NCBI RefSeq assembly: GCF_001597745.1 | Contig: NZ_LUHJ01000023.1 | Span: forward strand, 1 to 64,000 | DNA from: Anabaena sp. 4-3 | GTDB lineage: Bacteria > Cyanobacteriota > Cyanobacteriia > Cyanobacteriales > Nostocaceae | DNA length: 64,000 bases | Reading direction: 5' to 3' | Part shown: in pieces, positions 17,394 to 26,855 of the stretch | How positions within the stretch are numbered: the first letter of the stretch is position 1 | Layout: the number at the start of each line of letters is the position of its first letter | Made by a program: the position numbers and the translations under genes | The notes under the pieces: generated by a model | The model's input: only the letters and a program-made list of their open reading frames with translations | The model's database searches: none | What the model was told of the DNA's origin: nothing

Positions 17394-18344
17394 TTACTTG
17401 TGAAGTTGAGCTAAAGTTGCTGCATCAATTCCCATGTTGTGGTTATGGGGTGCAAGAAACTCTGATGTTGATAACTCGGCTGGATTCACAGCCACAGCAG
17501 TTGTCAGGTTATGCTGTTGAGCAATTTGATTTTCTGTCAGCCAGCTATCAAACTCTTCTGGTGTATGAACCACAACCTGTGTCCGCATTGAACCATGATA
17601 ACCACCGCAAAGTTCAGCACAAACTACAGGATATGTTCCGGGTTTAGTGGCGACAAAGCTGAGTTGAGTTGGTACACCGGGAATTGCGTCTTGCTTGAGG
17701 CGGAATTGGGGAACCCAAAAGGAGTGAATGACATCCTGTGCTGTGAGATTGAGTTGTACATCCGCACCGACGGGAACGTGTAACTCACCCGTAGTTACAG
17801 CATGATCAGGATAGTCAAATATCCAAGCAAACTGCATACCAGTGACATTTACCAGCAAATCGGCTGTTTTTGCTTCTTCGGTGGGAGCTATGCCAATGCC
17901 AATGCTAGGAGCAGTTTCAGGTTTTGGGGTATTTTCTAGAGTGGCGGCGATCGCCTGATGAGAAGCATGGGGATGACTTCCTGGTTCTAAACCACCCATC
18001 TGGTTATAGACATCCACACTGTAAATCCCCAGAAAAACCACTATCAAGGCGGGAATTGCTGTCCAGAAGATTTCTAAGGGAACATTACCTTCTACTGCTA
18101 CACCATCACTGTTGTCACCCCGGCGACGGCGATATTTGATCAAAAAAATCAAAATTGTACCTTGCACTACTAAAAACAGTGCGATCGCAATGGTAAACAT
18201 AATATTAAAAAATCCGTCTACCAAAGGTGCTTGTTGTGATGCGGCAACTGGCAGTAATGTGTGATGTTGACCTATCCAAATACTAATGCCTCCAATTACT
18301 ATTCCCGCAATTAGAGTCCATAGTGAAATAGGAATCTGTTCCAT
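17394..18344 (-). CDS. coxB: Cytochrome c oxidase subunit II (cox2 locus)
   Basis: A 316-residue subunit II: two N-terminal membrane helices (about 10-25 and 45-70) and a periplasmic cupredoxin domain with the CuA site CAELCGGYHGSM, which holds both cysteines, the histidine and the methionine. It takes electrons from cytochrome c6 or plastocyanin. The linker rich in His, Pro and Glu after helix 2 is longer than usual. It is first of coxB-coxA-coxC, with an NtcA-like palindrome 41 bp upstream. Confidence 0.95.
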   Translation of the reverse strand: MEQIPISLWTLIAGIVIGGISIWIGQHHTLLPVAASQQAPLVDGFFNIMFTIAIALFLVVQGTILIFLIKYRRRRGDNSDGVAVEGNVPLEIFWTAIPALIVVFLGIYSVDVYNQMGGLEPGSHPHASHQAIAATLENTPKPETAPSIGIGIAPTEEAKTADLLVNVTGMQFAWIFDYPDHAVTTGELHVPVGADVQLNLTAQDVIHSFWVPQFRLKQDAIPGVPTQLSFVATKPGTYPVVCAELCGGYHGSMRTQVVVHTPEEFDSWLTENQIAQQHNLTTAVAVNPAELSTSEFLAPHNHNMGIDAATLAQLHK

Positions 18345-18384
18345 AAATACTACCTAATTTTTTAATCTTATGTCTTGGTAAAAA

Positions 18385-18398
18385 GTAATAGATATTAC
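18385..18398. promoter_or_regulatory. Candidate NtcA site upstream of cox2
   Basis: GTAATAGATATTAC fits the NtcA consensus GTA-N8-TAC exactly and is close to a perfect palindrome. It lies 41 bp before the coxB start. No well-placed -10 is seen at the distance typical for direct activation, so this could be a modulating or chance site. Confidence 0.35.
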
Positions 18399-18530
18399 CC
18401 ATTACTCATTGCCTCACCTCTAGCTTCCATATCTAGTAAATCCTGTAGACTTTATCTCTACTCATAGGTTTTTACATAGTCACAGAATAGTTTTTGGATT
18501 TCACTTATTAACGTTTTACCTTACCCCTAT

Positions 18531-18576
18531 AAAAATTGGGGGATTTTTTCCAGATATCTTTACATCTGTCCCCCAA
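18531..18576 (-). terminator. Possible terminator after fdxB
   Basis: On the minus strand, TTGGGGGA and TCCCCCAA pair around an inner CAGAT/ATCTG stem, and TTTTT follows. It lies about 245 bp after the fdxB stop and before the cox2 start, so it may separate the two transcripts. Confidence 0.55.
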
Positions 18577-18822
18577 AAACTTAACAATATATGTTGCATT
18601 ATTTAACAATGTTGCTTTTGCTCAACAAAAGCTGAAATTTTCTTTAAGCACACTTTTAGCGTTCACAGCAAGTATAAATTTGTTAATAATTAATAATTAG
18701 TGATTTACGCATTTGTTTATCGTCAACTTTTCAGCTACGATAAATATTTCTATATTCCCCTCTAGTTACCTTACTGTGTATTTTGTTACAGCTAACAGTG
18801 TCTGACTCTTAAGACTTAGAGC

Positions 18823-19116
18823 TTAATTGTCCAAGGTAACATGGGTGTAGCAATTCTTAGGACAAATCCGCGCACAAGCTTCACAACCGACGCAGTTCTC
18901 TGGATAAGCAACTATCATCACTTTGCGCTCGATTTCATCATCATCCTCATCATCTACAAATTCACCTTCTTCATTCAGTGCTTTCAAATCCAACACAGAA
19001 TGACCACATACTTTCACACATCTGCCACATCCGATACATTTATCTTTGTCAATTGATTGAGCAAACTTAGGTGTCCAAGTTTTGCCTCCAAAGGTCAATC
19101 CTGTGAGTACGGCCAT
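18823..19116 (-). CDS. fdxB: Nif-type 2[4Fe-4S] ferredoxin FdxB
   Basis: A 97-residue ferredoxin with two clusters: [15 protein letters not shown] near the N-terminus and [15 protein letters not shown] near the C-terminus, split by an acidic linker ([12 protein letters not shown]). It is the nitrogenase-associated type found beside patB in heterocystous cyanobacteria. It is probably an electron donor to nitrogenase or to NifB/NifE-N biosynthesis. It is transcribed away from patB and upstream of cox2. The call is made by motif and context. Confidence 0.88.
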   Translation of the reverse strand: MAVLTGLTFGGKTWTPKFAQSIDKDKCIGCGRCVKVCGHSVLDLKALNEEGEFVDDEDDDEIERKVMIVAYPENCVGCEACARICPKNCYTHVTLDN

Positions 19117-20041
19117 GAATGAACTCCCGGCTATTCTGCCAATAAACTTGTTGGTACGTTAATCTTCATATTACTTGAATTTTATCTAAAAATTTTGTTA
19201 TTCAGCAATTAATTGTGATGTGAAAAAATGATTCTTTTATACAAAAATTCTTTGTAGTAAAGCCAGATTATTCCTAAATAGAAATCTTTACTATTAATCA
19301 AGTCTAGAGATATTTGAGGTTAACAATTACGTCAATAAATTTTATTGACTTTGTGTTTAATTAAAGGAACTTAATTTTATACATTAAACGTTGAGTTTAT
19401 CTCAAATTTAATGACATTAATTAGCAATTAATCCGCATTTATAAATTTGATACAGTAAATTGTATTAAGCTATACCAACAAGATTTTTTGATATTTATAG
19501 CTATATACTTTTATTTCAAGAAATTTTTGTTAATTACTTATACAAGTTTACGCAGATTAATGAGTAAAAATTTTGAAAAATCATGTTTAGTTCATACAAA
19601 TCAAATTTGTAGCTGTGATAACAGATTATTAATTTGACTTGAATATTAAAATTTTTAATTGACTAATAAATCAAATAATTTTGGTCATAAATATTTAACA
19701 AATATCCTTGGGTTAAGATTTTAAGTTCAAAGAAAAATCTTCGCAAGCTAAGTATTTATTGAATTCTTAAAATCTTTTTCCACGCTCATTGTGAACAAAA
19801 TTGTCAAAATATTTATGAAATCTTTATCTAATGAAGAAGCAAGAAGTGAGTTAAAACTAATAGCCAAAAAAAGCTTCTGATTGGGTGCAAAGTCTAAATA
19901 TGGATGTGGGCAATTATTGTGTTAAACATTATTTTTCTTGCTCAATAGATAATTGGGTTATCAATGAAAAATAAACAGGACACATCCAGGGGAGACTTAA
20001 GCCAAACATCTCAACGATTAAATTGGGAAAAGAGCCATATT
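19117..20041. other. Divergent spacer between fdxB and patB
   Basis: A 925-bp, very AT-rich spacer. It must hold the promoters of both fdxB and patB. One NtcA-like palindrome is described separately. The long leaders on both sides suggest complex control or a small RNA, but no clear one is seen. Confidence 0.5.
19462..19475. promoter_or_regulatory. Candidate NtcA site between fdxB and patB
   Basis: GTATTAAGCTATAC fits GTA-N8-TAC. It lies about 346 bp before fdxB and 567 bp before patB. The -10 sequences at about the right distance are weak, so the evidence is the motif plus the nitrogen-regulated neighbours. Confidence 0.3.
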
Positions 20042-21631
20042 ATGCCTTACACAATTCCTAACAAAAGTTGCGTTGGATGTGACAACTGCCGTCCCCAATG
20101 TCCTACAGGTGCAATCAAAATAGAAAATAATGAATACTGGATAGACCCATGTCTTTGTAATAATTGTGAAGGCTACTATCCTGAACCCAAATGTGTAATA
20201 GCTTGTCCAACCAAGTCTCCTATACCTTGGCAGGCCAAGAAAGGAAGATGTAAAGTAGAACCGAGAGATGCTACCAGCCCGGACTTATTTTCTAATGGTA
20301 AAAATAATCCATTTGCGTCTGCAATTGTAATTTGGGAAGCTTGCAACGTACTAGCACAACGTACATCCTTAAAATGGGAAATCGACGCAACAGGCTATCT
20401 GAGCTATAGCAGAAAAGTCAACCAAGGAAAAGGTGCGATCGCCTTTCACATCCAACATCCATATCAAGTTAATGAATATGCCAAAGATATTAGTGCAATT
20501 GAGGTGTTAGATATTCGCGCCGCTTGTATTCATTTAATTTTTGCTGCCCATGCTACAGCTTTAGATAAACCTTGGGAGGAAGAATTTACCATTGATGAAC
20601 GACAACTAGAGAAATATTTAGGACTAGAAAAACGCAAAGACTTAAGTAAAATTGCCAAACTAGCCTTAATGAAAAACCTAGTTCAACAAACTTGTTCGCT
20701 CAACATATCCATTGACTGGCCCCAACAAGGTAGAGTTAAAGGGTTTTCAGTCCAAAATAGCCGTTTATGGCACTTAGTAAAGGTTCAAAATCACTTTCAA
20801 GAAGATGACTTAGGCTGCAAATATCTGATTGGGTTAACCTTTACAATTAAAACAGGTATCTGGGCGCAGCACTTCTTGAACAAACAAGCTTGTAAAGAAC
20901 GCACCGGATTTTATCAATATGGCAGTCTGCCTAAAACTGTATTAACCACAGTGATGAGCATTTGGCAGCAACACGAAGGCGCAGTTAGACTAATGCTGTG
21001 GTTATTATTCAAAACCAAGATGGGCAAGGAACAACGCATTACTGTGCCGACTTTACTCCGGATTGCCTATGGCGAAGCAAAAGTTAGCCTTGCTTCTAAA
21101 TATCGGGAAGAACGCAAACGTCTATTAAGGACATTTGAAAATGATTTAGAAGTTCTCAACCATTTAGGAATTAAACCAATTTTTGACCCGATTACCTATC
21201 CTCTAGAAATTCAACCTCTGTGGGCGAAGTTAGTAGATATTCCCGAAGATCCAGATGAAGCGTTAGAGTTTTGGATTAATGATGCAGGTGGAGAGACTCG
21301 CCTCACAGACAACGGCCCTCGTGGTAAATGGAACTTGTTAATGAATGCGCGTATCTTAGCTTTTGAATTACCTCCAGAATGGGAAAGACAAATATCTGAG
21401 TCTGAAAAAAAACAACGCCGTACAGCTAGAGTTAGACGTAAAAATCAAACAGCCAATGATTTAGTTGGTGAACAGATTTTGCAAGCGCGTAAGACTTTAA
21501 ATCTTTCTCAAAGGGAATTAGCAAAATTGACAGGTAAAAGCCAAAGCTGGATTCGAGATGTAGAAAATGGTCGCTTAAAGGCGAAGCTAGAAGATCAAGC
21601 TATATTACGGAAAGTGCTGAATATTGCTTAA
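20042..21631 (+). CDS. patB: PatB/CnfR heterocyst and nif transcriptional regulator
   Basis: The regulator PatB, also called CnfR: an N-terminal ferredoxin domain with CVGCDNCRPQCPTGAI and a second cluster (CLCNNCEG...CVIACPT), then a long middle region and a C-terminal XRE-type HTH (LSQRELAKLTGKSQSWIRDVE). Such a protein likely senses O2 or redox state through its Fe-S clusters and activates nif genes in the micro-oxic heterocyst. The start at 20042 (MPYTIPNKS) gives 529 residues, the length I recall for PatB; an in-frame ATG at 19964 adds 26 residues of no clear homology. fdxB is divergent and cox2 nearby. Confidence 0.92.
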   Translation: MPYTIPNKSCVGCDNCRPQCPTGAIKIENNEYWIDPCLCNNCEGYYPEPKCVIACPTKSPIPWQAKKGRCKVEPRDATSPDLFSNGKNNPFASAIVIWEACNVLAQRTSLKWEIDATGYLSYSRKVNQGKGAIAFHIQHPYQVNEYAKDISAIEVLDIRAACIHLIFAAHATALDKPWEEEFTIDERQLEKYLGLEKRKDLSKIAKLALMKNLVQQTCSLNISIDWPQQGRVKGFSVQNSRLWHLVKVQNHFQEDDLGCKYLIGLTFTIKTGIWAQHFLNKQACKERTGFYQYGSLPKTVLTTVMSIWQQHEGAVRLMLWLLFKTKMGKEQRITVPTLLRIAYGEAKVSLASKYREERKRLLRTFENDLEVLNHLGIKPIFDPITYPLEIQPLWAKLVDIPEDPDEALEFWINDAGGETRLTDNGPRGKWNLLMNARILAFELPPEWERQISESEKKQRRTARVRRKNQTANDLVGEQILQARKTLNLSQRELAKLTGKSQSWIRDVENGRLKAKLEDQAILRKVLNIA

Positions 21632-21670
21632 CCATCGTAATACTACCAGTCAGAAGTAAAATCATATTTA

Positions 21671-21713
21671 GTAGGCGATCGCTCTCAGTATAGGCGATCG
21701 CCTACCCTTTTTG
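21671..21713 (+). terminator. Terminator of patB with HIP1 arms
   Basis: Both arms are GTAGGCGATCGC and its reverse complement, a perfect 12-bp stem, followed by CCCTTTTTGGG. Each arm contains a HIP1 octamer (GCGATCGC). Confidence 0.7.
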
Positions 21714-21875
21714 GGAACTATAAACAGGTACTCCTACCTCAAAAACTCACCAAACATGAATAAAATCGAGATAGTTCAGTAATTGTGCAGTAATTGAATA
21801 AAGCTTTGCTTGTTTAGTGACAGCTACTCATCGATAAATTTCTCACAAATAAACTTTTAATTATTGCTTGACAAT

Positions 21876-22541
21876 ATGAAAATTTATCAACCTCATGCTT
21901 GGCCTCAAACTGTAGAGGAAGCCATAGTTATTCAAGAGCAATTAAGAAATCAGGTAATCACAAATGATCAACTTCCATCACAGATCAAGTATGTTGCTGG
22001 CGTTGATATGGGTTTTGAAGCTGATGGTACAATTAGCCGTGCAGCTGTAGCGGTGCTGAGTTTTCCTGATTTGCAAGTTATTGAGACACAACTAGCATAT
22101 CGTCCAACCTCATTTCCTTATATTCCTGGTTTTTTATCCTTCCGAGAAATACCAGCAATACTTGATGCACTAGAAAAAATTCACACCACACCAGATATGC
22201 TTTTGTGTGATGGACAGGGAATTGCTCATCCTCGTCGGTTGGGGATAGCCAGCCACTTAGGAGTGATCATCAATATACCGACAATTGGCGTAGCTAAATC
22301 ATTACTGATTGGTAAGCATAAGGAACTGCCAGAAACTAAAGGCAGTTGGCAACCATTAATACATAAGGGTGAAACTATTGGCGCAGTTTTACGCACTCGT
22401 ACTGGAGTCAAACCGGTGTATGTTTCCAGTGGTCATAAAATCAGTTTACTAACAGCAATTGATTATGTACTGCGTTGTACGCCAAAATACCGGTTACCAG
22501 AAACTACGCGTATAGCTGATAAATTAGCATCAGCGAGATAA
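21876..22541 (+). CDS. nfi: Endonuclease V (deoxyinosine 3' endonuclease)
   Basis: Endonuclease V, which cuts DNA near deoxyinosine formed by adenine deamination. Visible family blocks include VAGVDMGF (catalytic Asp), YIPGFLSFRE, DGQGIAHPRRLGIASHLG and GVAKSLLIG. At 221 residues from the ATG at 21876 it is the usual length. A TTG four codons upstream is less likely. It stands alone between patB and the FHA genes. Confidence 0.9.
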   Translation: MKIYQPHAWPQTVEEAIVIQEQLRNQVITNDQLPSQIKYVAGVDMGFEADGTISRAAVAVLSFPDLQVIETQLAYRPTSFPYIPGFLSFREIPAILDALEKIHTTPDMLLCDGQGIAHPRRLGIASHLGVIINIPTIGVAKSLLIGKHKELPETKGSWQPLIHKGETIGAVLRTRTGVKPVYVSSGHKISLLTAIDYVLRCTPKYRLPETTRIADKLASAR

Positions 22542-22668
22542 CAATCAAATTTTGCGTATTATTTTATTGAAGTTTGTTTTCAAAACTTGCTTGCTATCAC
22601 AAAATAGTGTTAGGAATCGCACAGAAAAAATTTGAAGTATCTAAATAAGAGGTACCCAAGTTAGAACA

Positions 22669-23295
22669 ATGAATGCACTAACTTTACAGTGGAACGATGC
22701 TGGTCAAAATAGAACTCAGCATATTTATGAACAACAGCCCAGTAAAAATCCTGGCACCGTCCGCATCGGTAGAGATCCACTCCGTTGCGACATTGTTTTG
22801 ACTAACTTGACTGTATCAGGTTTGCACGTAGAAATATTTTTTGATTCTCAGCAACAGAGTTTTTATATCAGAAACTTGCGATCGCAAAATCCCCCCCTAG
22901 TAGATGGACAACAACTAATCCAAGGAGAAAAACCGCTAAATCAAGGTAGCATCATCTACTTAGGACAAGTACAACTACAAGTTACCGCCGTTAACATTAA
23001 CACCATTGCCGCTACAGTTATAGCTCCGCCCCAACCCCAAAGCCATCAACACCAACCAGTTACACCCCCACAACCACAGCCACCAGTACATCAACATCGA
23101 GCAGTTACCGCACCTGTACCACAACGGCCACCAGTACACCAACACCAGCCAGTGACACCAGCACAAGGAACTTATGGTTTACAGTGTCCGAAATGTCATA
23201 AAGTATCTCCACCGGAAAGTTTACAAGTAGGCTGTCCCTGGTGTGGTACATCTTTAGCTGCGGCAGTCAGTGTATTAGTAGCACCAGGAAATTGA
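22669..23295 (+). CDS. FHA-domain protein with C-terminal zinc ribbon
   Basis: A 208-residue protein: a forkhead-associated domain at about residues 25-95 (RIGRDPLRCDIVLTNLTVSGLHVEI), a long proline/glutamine/histidine-rich linker with repeated VHQHQPVTPPQP-like units, and a C-terminal zinc ribbon (CPKCHKVSPPES...CPWCG). FHA domains bind phosphothreonine. The partner is not visible. It precedes a second FHA protein by about 100 bp, so the two may act in one phospho-signalling system. Confidence 0.85.
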   Translation: MNALTLQWNDAGQNRTQHIYEQQPSKNPGTVRIGRDPLRCDIVLTNLTVSGLHVEIFFDSQQQSFYIRNLRSQNPPLVDGQQLIQGEKPLNQGSIIYLGQVQLQVTAVNINTIAATVIAPPQPQSHQHQPVTPPQPQPPVHQHRAVTAPVPQRPPVHQHQPVTPAQGTYGLQCPKCHKVSPPESLQVGCPWCGTSLAAAVSVLVAPGN

Positions 23296-23352
23296 GGAAA
23301 TAAGGGAGCAGAGGGAGCAGGGGAGCAGAGGAAGCGAAGAAAAAGAACTTTT

Positions 23353-23400
23353 ACTAATGACTAATAACTAATGACTAATAACTAATAGCTAATGACTAAC
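23353..23400. repeat. Heptad repeat (ACTAATG) providing a start codon
   Basis: Six or so ACTAATA/ACTAATG units. The last one contains the ATG of the FHA-oxidoreductase gene at 23392. Confidence 0.8.
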
Positions 23401-25350
23401 CTACAAATTCAATTAACTTGGGAAGATCCGACGACGGGGGAACGACGAGAACCTAAATTAAATGCACCTATAGCTTTTGGTAGAGAATTTGCTCGTTTAC
23501 CGGCAGAATTAAACGGACAGCGTGTAGCGCGAATGCTACTCAATAGTAGTGAAGTTTCTCGCTACCATGCTTTGATTATCTGGGAAAATAATCAATTTGA
23601 GGTGATTGACCAAGCTAGTGCTAATGGTGTGTATGTTAATGGTCAACGGCTACCACGCAGCGTGATTAATCATGGTGATAGGTTGCAAATAGGCCCTTAT
23701 ATCATGATGGTGACTCTGGCTAATCATGCCACTCCACCAGCCACCTCCAATCCCCCTTCTTTAATTCAGTTTAACCCCAATACTAATATCCCCGACCCCA
23801 GTTTACCGCCAGTCCGTGCTGTTACACCTTTGGGGAGCAATTTCCCACCCCCAGCATTTCAAGCGGAACAGGTAGCTGTGCAAGCACTTCACGCCACAGG
23901 TTTACCTGTAGATGAATGTGATTTTTTGGCAGTTGGCGGCGGACTAGGAAGTTTTATCTGGTCTGATTTACTCAGAATTAGCGGTGTACGTGCTGAGAAA
24001 ATTGTGGCTTTAGGATTAGAACCAGAACCTTATGCACGTTATAAGCGGCTGTGTTTGAATTCCCAGATTCCCTTACATGAAAGGTTGCGTTCTAATTCTG
24101 ATTCTTGTCCTGATAATATTTGGGGTTGGCCTAGCTATGCTTGGCGCGAAGCCTGGCATGATTTCACCAAAGGTAAGCCGAATACAGCATTACGGTATTT
24201 ATGGCAGGTGTTTGCAGAACCCACCTTTACAGAAACTTATACTCCCCGTGCGGGTAATGTGTTTGATTCAATTGACAGAGAAGCCAAGCGTATAGGCTGG
24301 AGTCAAATTTATCGTTATGGACGAGTTAGGGCAATTCGTAAAACTGATGATGGTAGATATTGTGTAGCTTATTCTCGCGGACAAGGGAATCATGCTTTTT
24401 TCGTGAGTCGTTATTTACATTTGGCTACTGGCTATCCAGCAATTCAATTTTTGCCGGATTTACAAGCTTATCGAGAAAAATATCAAGATTTTAAATCAGT
24501 TGTGAATGCTTATGAAGCACACGATCATGTATATGAACAATTAGAACGCCAAGGTGGCACAGTATTAATTCGGGGGCGGGGTATTGTGGCTTCGCGTATT
24601 GTGCAGCGTATTTATGAAGCTAGGCGCAAAAATCCCAATATTACAGTTTTGCATTTAATGCGATCGCCTAAACCCCAAGGCAACAAATTTGAAAAAGCCA
24701 CTCGTTCCGTCAAAAACCATTACGAATTTCAGCCCTTTAACTGGCCTAAATCCTGTTGGAGTGGTGAACTTCGCGTTATGTTAGAAAAAGCCACACCAGA
24801 CGAGCGCAAACGCCTACTTACAGAGTGGGGCGGTACAACCACCGCCGACCGCTACGACTGGCAAAAAATTACTGAAGATGGCTTAAAAGAAGGTTGGTAT
24901 CAAATTACCTTTGGGGATGTGTTGACAGTAGAGAGAGACACACAAAATCGCACTATCACCCAAATCAAAGAAAAAGGCTTTGGTGAAATGAAATTAGTGG
25001 CTGATTTTATTGTTGATGCTACGGGTTTAGATGCCAAAGTACAAGCCAATCCCCTACTAGATGATTTAGTCAAACATTACAACCTACCCTTGAATTACAT
25101 GGGACGCTTGGCTGTCGCTAATAACTTTGAAATCCCAGAAATGCGGAATGGTAAAGGTCAAATGTACGCAGCTGGGGCAATTACCCTGGGCGGCCCCTAT
25201 GCAGCCGTTGATAGTTTCTTGGGTTTACAATACTCCGCCTTAGTCGCCGTCGATGGACTCGCCGCCACCCGTGCGCCAGGAGTCCGGCGTTTAAATGCTT
25301 TCAGTTCTTTTGCACAGTGGTTAAAGTGGGTGTTTAATCAATCACCTTAA
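23392..25350 (+). CDS. FHA domain fused to a flavin/NAD(P)-type oxidoreductase-like module
   Basis: A 652-residue protein. Residues about 1-105 form an FHA domain (AFGREFARLPAELNG, SRYHALI, NGVYVNGQRL). After a proline-rich linker a Rossmann fold begins with FLAVGGGLGSFIWSDLL, and later blocks (YLHLATGYPAI, GGTVLIRGRGIVASRI, FIVDATGLDAK) match flavoprotein monooxygenase or lysine/ornithine-monooxygenase-like enzymes. This fusion is unusual. The ATG lies inside a heptad repeat with no good ribosome site. The reaction is not known; the motif call for the oxidoreductase part is fairly firm. Confidence 0.8.
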   Translation: MTNLQIQLTWEDPTTGERREPKLNAPIAFGREFARLPAELNGQRVARMLLNSSEVSRYHALIIWENNQFEVIDQASANGVYVNGQRLPRSVINHGDRLQIGPYIMMVTLANHATPPATSNPPSLIQFNPNTNIPDPSLPPVRAVTPLGSNFPPPAFQAEQVAVQALHATGLPVDECDFLAVGGGLGSFIWSDLLRISGVRAEKIVALGLEPEPYARYKRLCLNSQIPLHERLRSNSDSCPDNIWGWPSYAWREAWHDFTKGKPNTALRYLWQVFAEPTFTETYTPRAGNVFDSIDREAKRIGWSQIYRYGRVRAIRKTDDGRYCVAYSRGQGNHAFFVSRYLHLATGYPAIQFLPDLQAYREKYQDFKSVVNAYEAHDHVYEQLERQGGTVLIRGRGIVASRIVQRIYEARRKNPNITVLHLMRSPKPQGNKFEKATRSVKNHYEFQPFNWPKSCWSGELRVMLEKATPDERKRLLTEWGGTTTADRYDWQKITEDGLKEGWYQITFGDVLTVERDTQNRTITQIKEKGFGEMKLVADFIVDATGLDAKVQANPLLDDLVKHYNLPLNYMGRLAVANNFEIPEMRNGKGQMYAAGAITLGGPYAAVDSFLGLQYSALVAVDGLAATRAPGVRRLNAFSSFAQWLKWVFNQSP

Positions 25351-25553
25351 ACCGTGTTGAGTAATTCGTGATTAGTCGTTAGTGACTGGGGATTGGGCAT
25401 TGGTTTTTCTCCGATGTACTCCTATCAAGACTTTTTGGCCAATCTCCAATCCTCCATGAATCAAGTCTTCACGGTAAAAATAAAAAAATATACTGGTTAA
25501 TGGTGTAGAAATGTATAGAATCTTGTAAAGATATAAATTAAACTTTTTTTAAA

Positions 25554-26279
25554 ATGCAAACATTACCAGTTCATTCCTCAATGCAGCTGTCTTTATCACC
25601 AACTCAATGTCAGCCTTTGAAGATTGTCGCACTGGGGGATAGTTTAGTATACGGTTTTGGCGACCCCGAACAAGGCGGGTGGGTAGAACAATTGCGTCGC
25701 TCGTGGATGTTACCTAATAATGGGGGTCATGTCCTGTACAATTTGGGAGTAAGAGGCGATCGCACCCAGCAAGTAGCGCAAAGGCTAGAAGTAGAATTCC
25801 GTCATCGTGGTGAATTGCGAAATCGTGTCCCCGACTTAATCATTCTTTCCGTAGGAGTCAACGATTCACCACGCCTAGGCCGTCCCGATGGACGACAATT
25901 TACAGACTTTGCCGTGTTTGAGTCAGACATCGCCGCACTATTAGACCAAGCACAGCAACTATGTCCTGTATTATTTATCGGCATGGTTCCTGTCAATGAA
26001 ACCAAAATGCCTTTTTTAGATTGCTTTTATTTTAATCATGCCGACCAATATCGCTACAAAGAAGCCACTAAAATCGCTTGCAACCAACGCCACATCCCCT
26101 ATTTAGATATTTTTGATCGCTGGATGGCACGCGGCAACACTTGGCGGCTACAACGCATCAGTGAAGATGGACTACATCCCAACACATTAGGCTATCAAGC
26201 TTTGTTAGAAGATGTGATTCATTGGGAACCACTAGCAGCCTATCATCAGGGAGTAGCTACAGGCACGTTTAACAAATAA
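25554..26279 (+). CDS. SGNH/GDSL-family hydrolase
   Basis: A 241-residue GDSL hydrolase. Blocks I, III and V are visible: ALGDSLVYGFG (Ser), VGVNDSPR (Asn), DGLHPNTLGY (Asp and His). Members are esterases or lipases, some acting on lysophospholipids. It has no signal peptide, so it is probably cytoplasmic. It follows the FHA-oxidoreductase gene by about 200 bp and has no obvious functional partner. Confidence 0.88.
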   Translation: MQTLPVHSSMQLSLSPTQCQPLKIVALGDSLVYGFGDPEQGGWVEQLRRSWMLPNNGGHVLYNLGVRGDRTQQVAQRLEVEFRHRGELRNRVPDLIILSVGVNDSPRLGRPDGRQFTDFAVFESDIAALLDQAQQLCPVLFIGMVPVNETKMPFLDCFYFNHADQYRYKEATKIACNQRHIPYLDIFDRWMARGNTWRLQRISEDGLHPNTLGYQALLEDVIHWEPLAAYHQGVATGTFNK

Positions 26280-26355
26280 ATTTGTTACAGTTACCGAATT
26301 GCTAGAAATGAAGCCGTAGTAAATAATTGAGCATCCATTGAGTATTGAATAATCT

Positions 26356-26787
26356 ATGACTCCAACTTTGTTTGGTCGTTGGCAAACTCGACTATTATTA
26401 ATGGCTACTGTAGGTGTATTAGTATCCTTGCCCTTTGCAATGGGTTTAATTGCTCCTGCTAATTCTATCTACTTTTGGACACTCGGCTATGTGACTGTTT
26501 TCGGTTTAGGCTGGGATGTACTTTATGACTATCTCCAAAAGTTTCGATGGGATAGGGATTGGCCAGCAGCTTATCAACTTTTAGCTGGTATCTGGGAATT
26601 AGTGTTTGTGTTTTGTGGAGTGAGAATTTTGGGATTTTTACCAGCACCCATACCCAAAGACATCATGCCATTAGATGCTTTATTAATACATTACAGTGTT
26701 GTTTGGTTATCAGTATTTATTGCTTCTCAAAGTCTGATGCGAATTATATTCCCTCGTTGGCGTTTCCGAGGTGGACAATGGTTATAA
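26356..26787 (+). CDS. Membrane protein of unknown function
   Basis: A 143-residue protein with three or four hydrophobic helices (LLLMATVGVLVSLPFAMGL; YFWTLGYVTVFGLGWDVLY; LVFVFCGVRILGFL; VVWLSVFIASQSL). It is rich in Trp and Arg in the loops. I do not recognise a named family. It lies just after the GDSL hydrolase on the same strand. Confidence 0.7.
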   Translation: MTPTLFGRWQTRLLLMATVGVLVSLPFAMGLIAPANSIYFWTLGYVTVFGLGWDVLYDYLQKFRWDRDWPAAYQLLAGIWELVFVFCGVRILGFLPAPIPKDIMPLDALLIHYSVVWLSVFIASQSLMRIIFPRWRFRGGQWL

Positions 26788-26855
26788 AATACAGACAATA
26801 GAGTATATTAGTGACTACTAATTAAAGATTAAAAAGTACATCAATCAATCGACTA

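Larger units (their letters stand above)
18345..18822. other. Spacer between fdxB and coxB
   Basis: A 478-bp AT-rich spacer that should hold the cox2 promoter. It contains the NtcA-like palindrome at 18385-18398 and the hairpin at 18531-18576, described separately. No ORF is supported. Confidence 0.55.
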
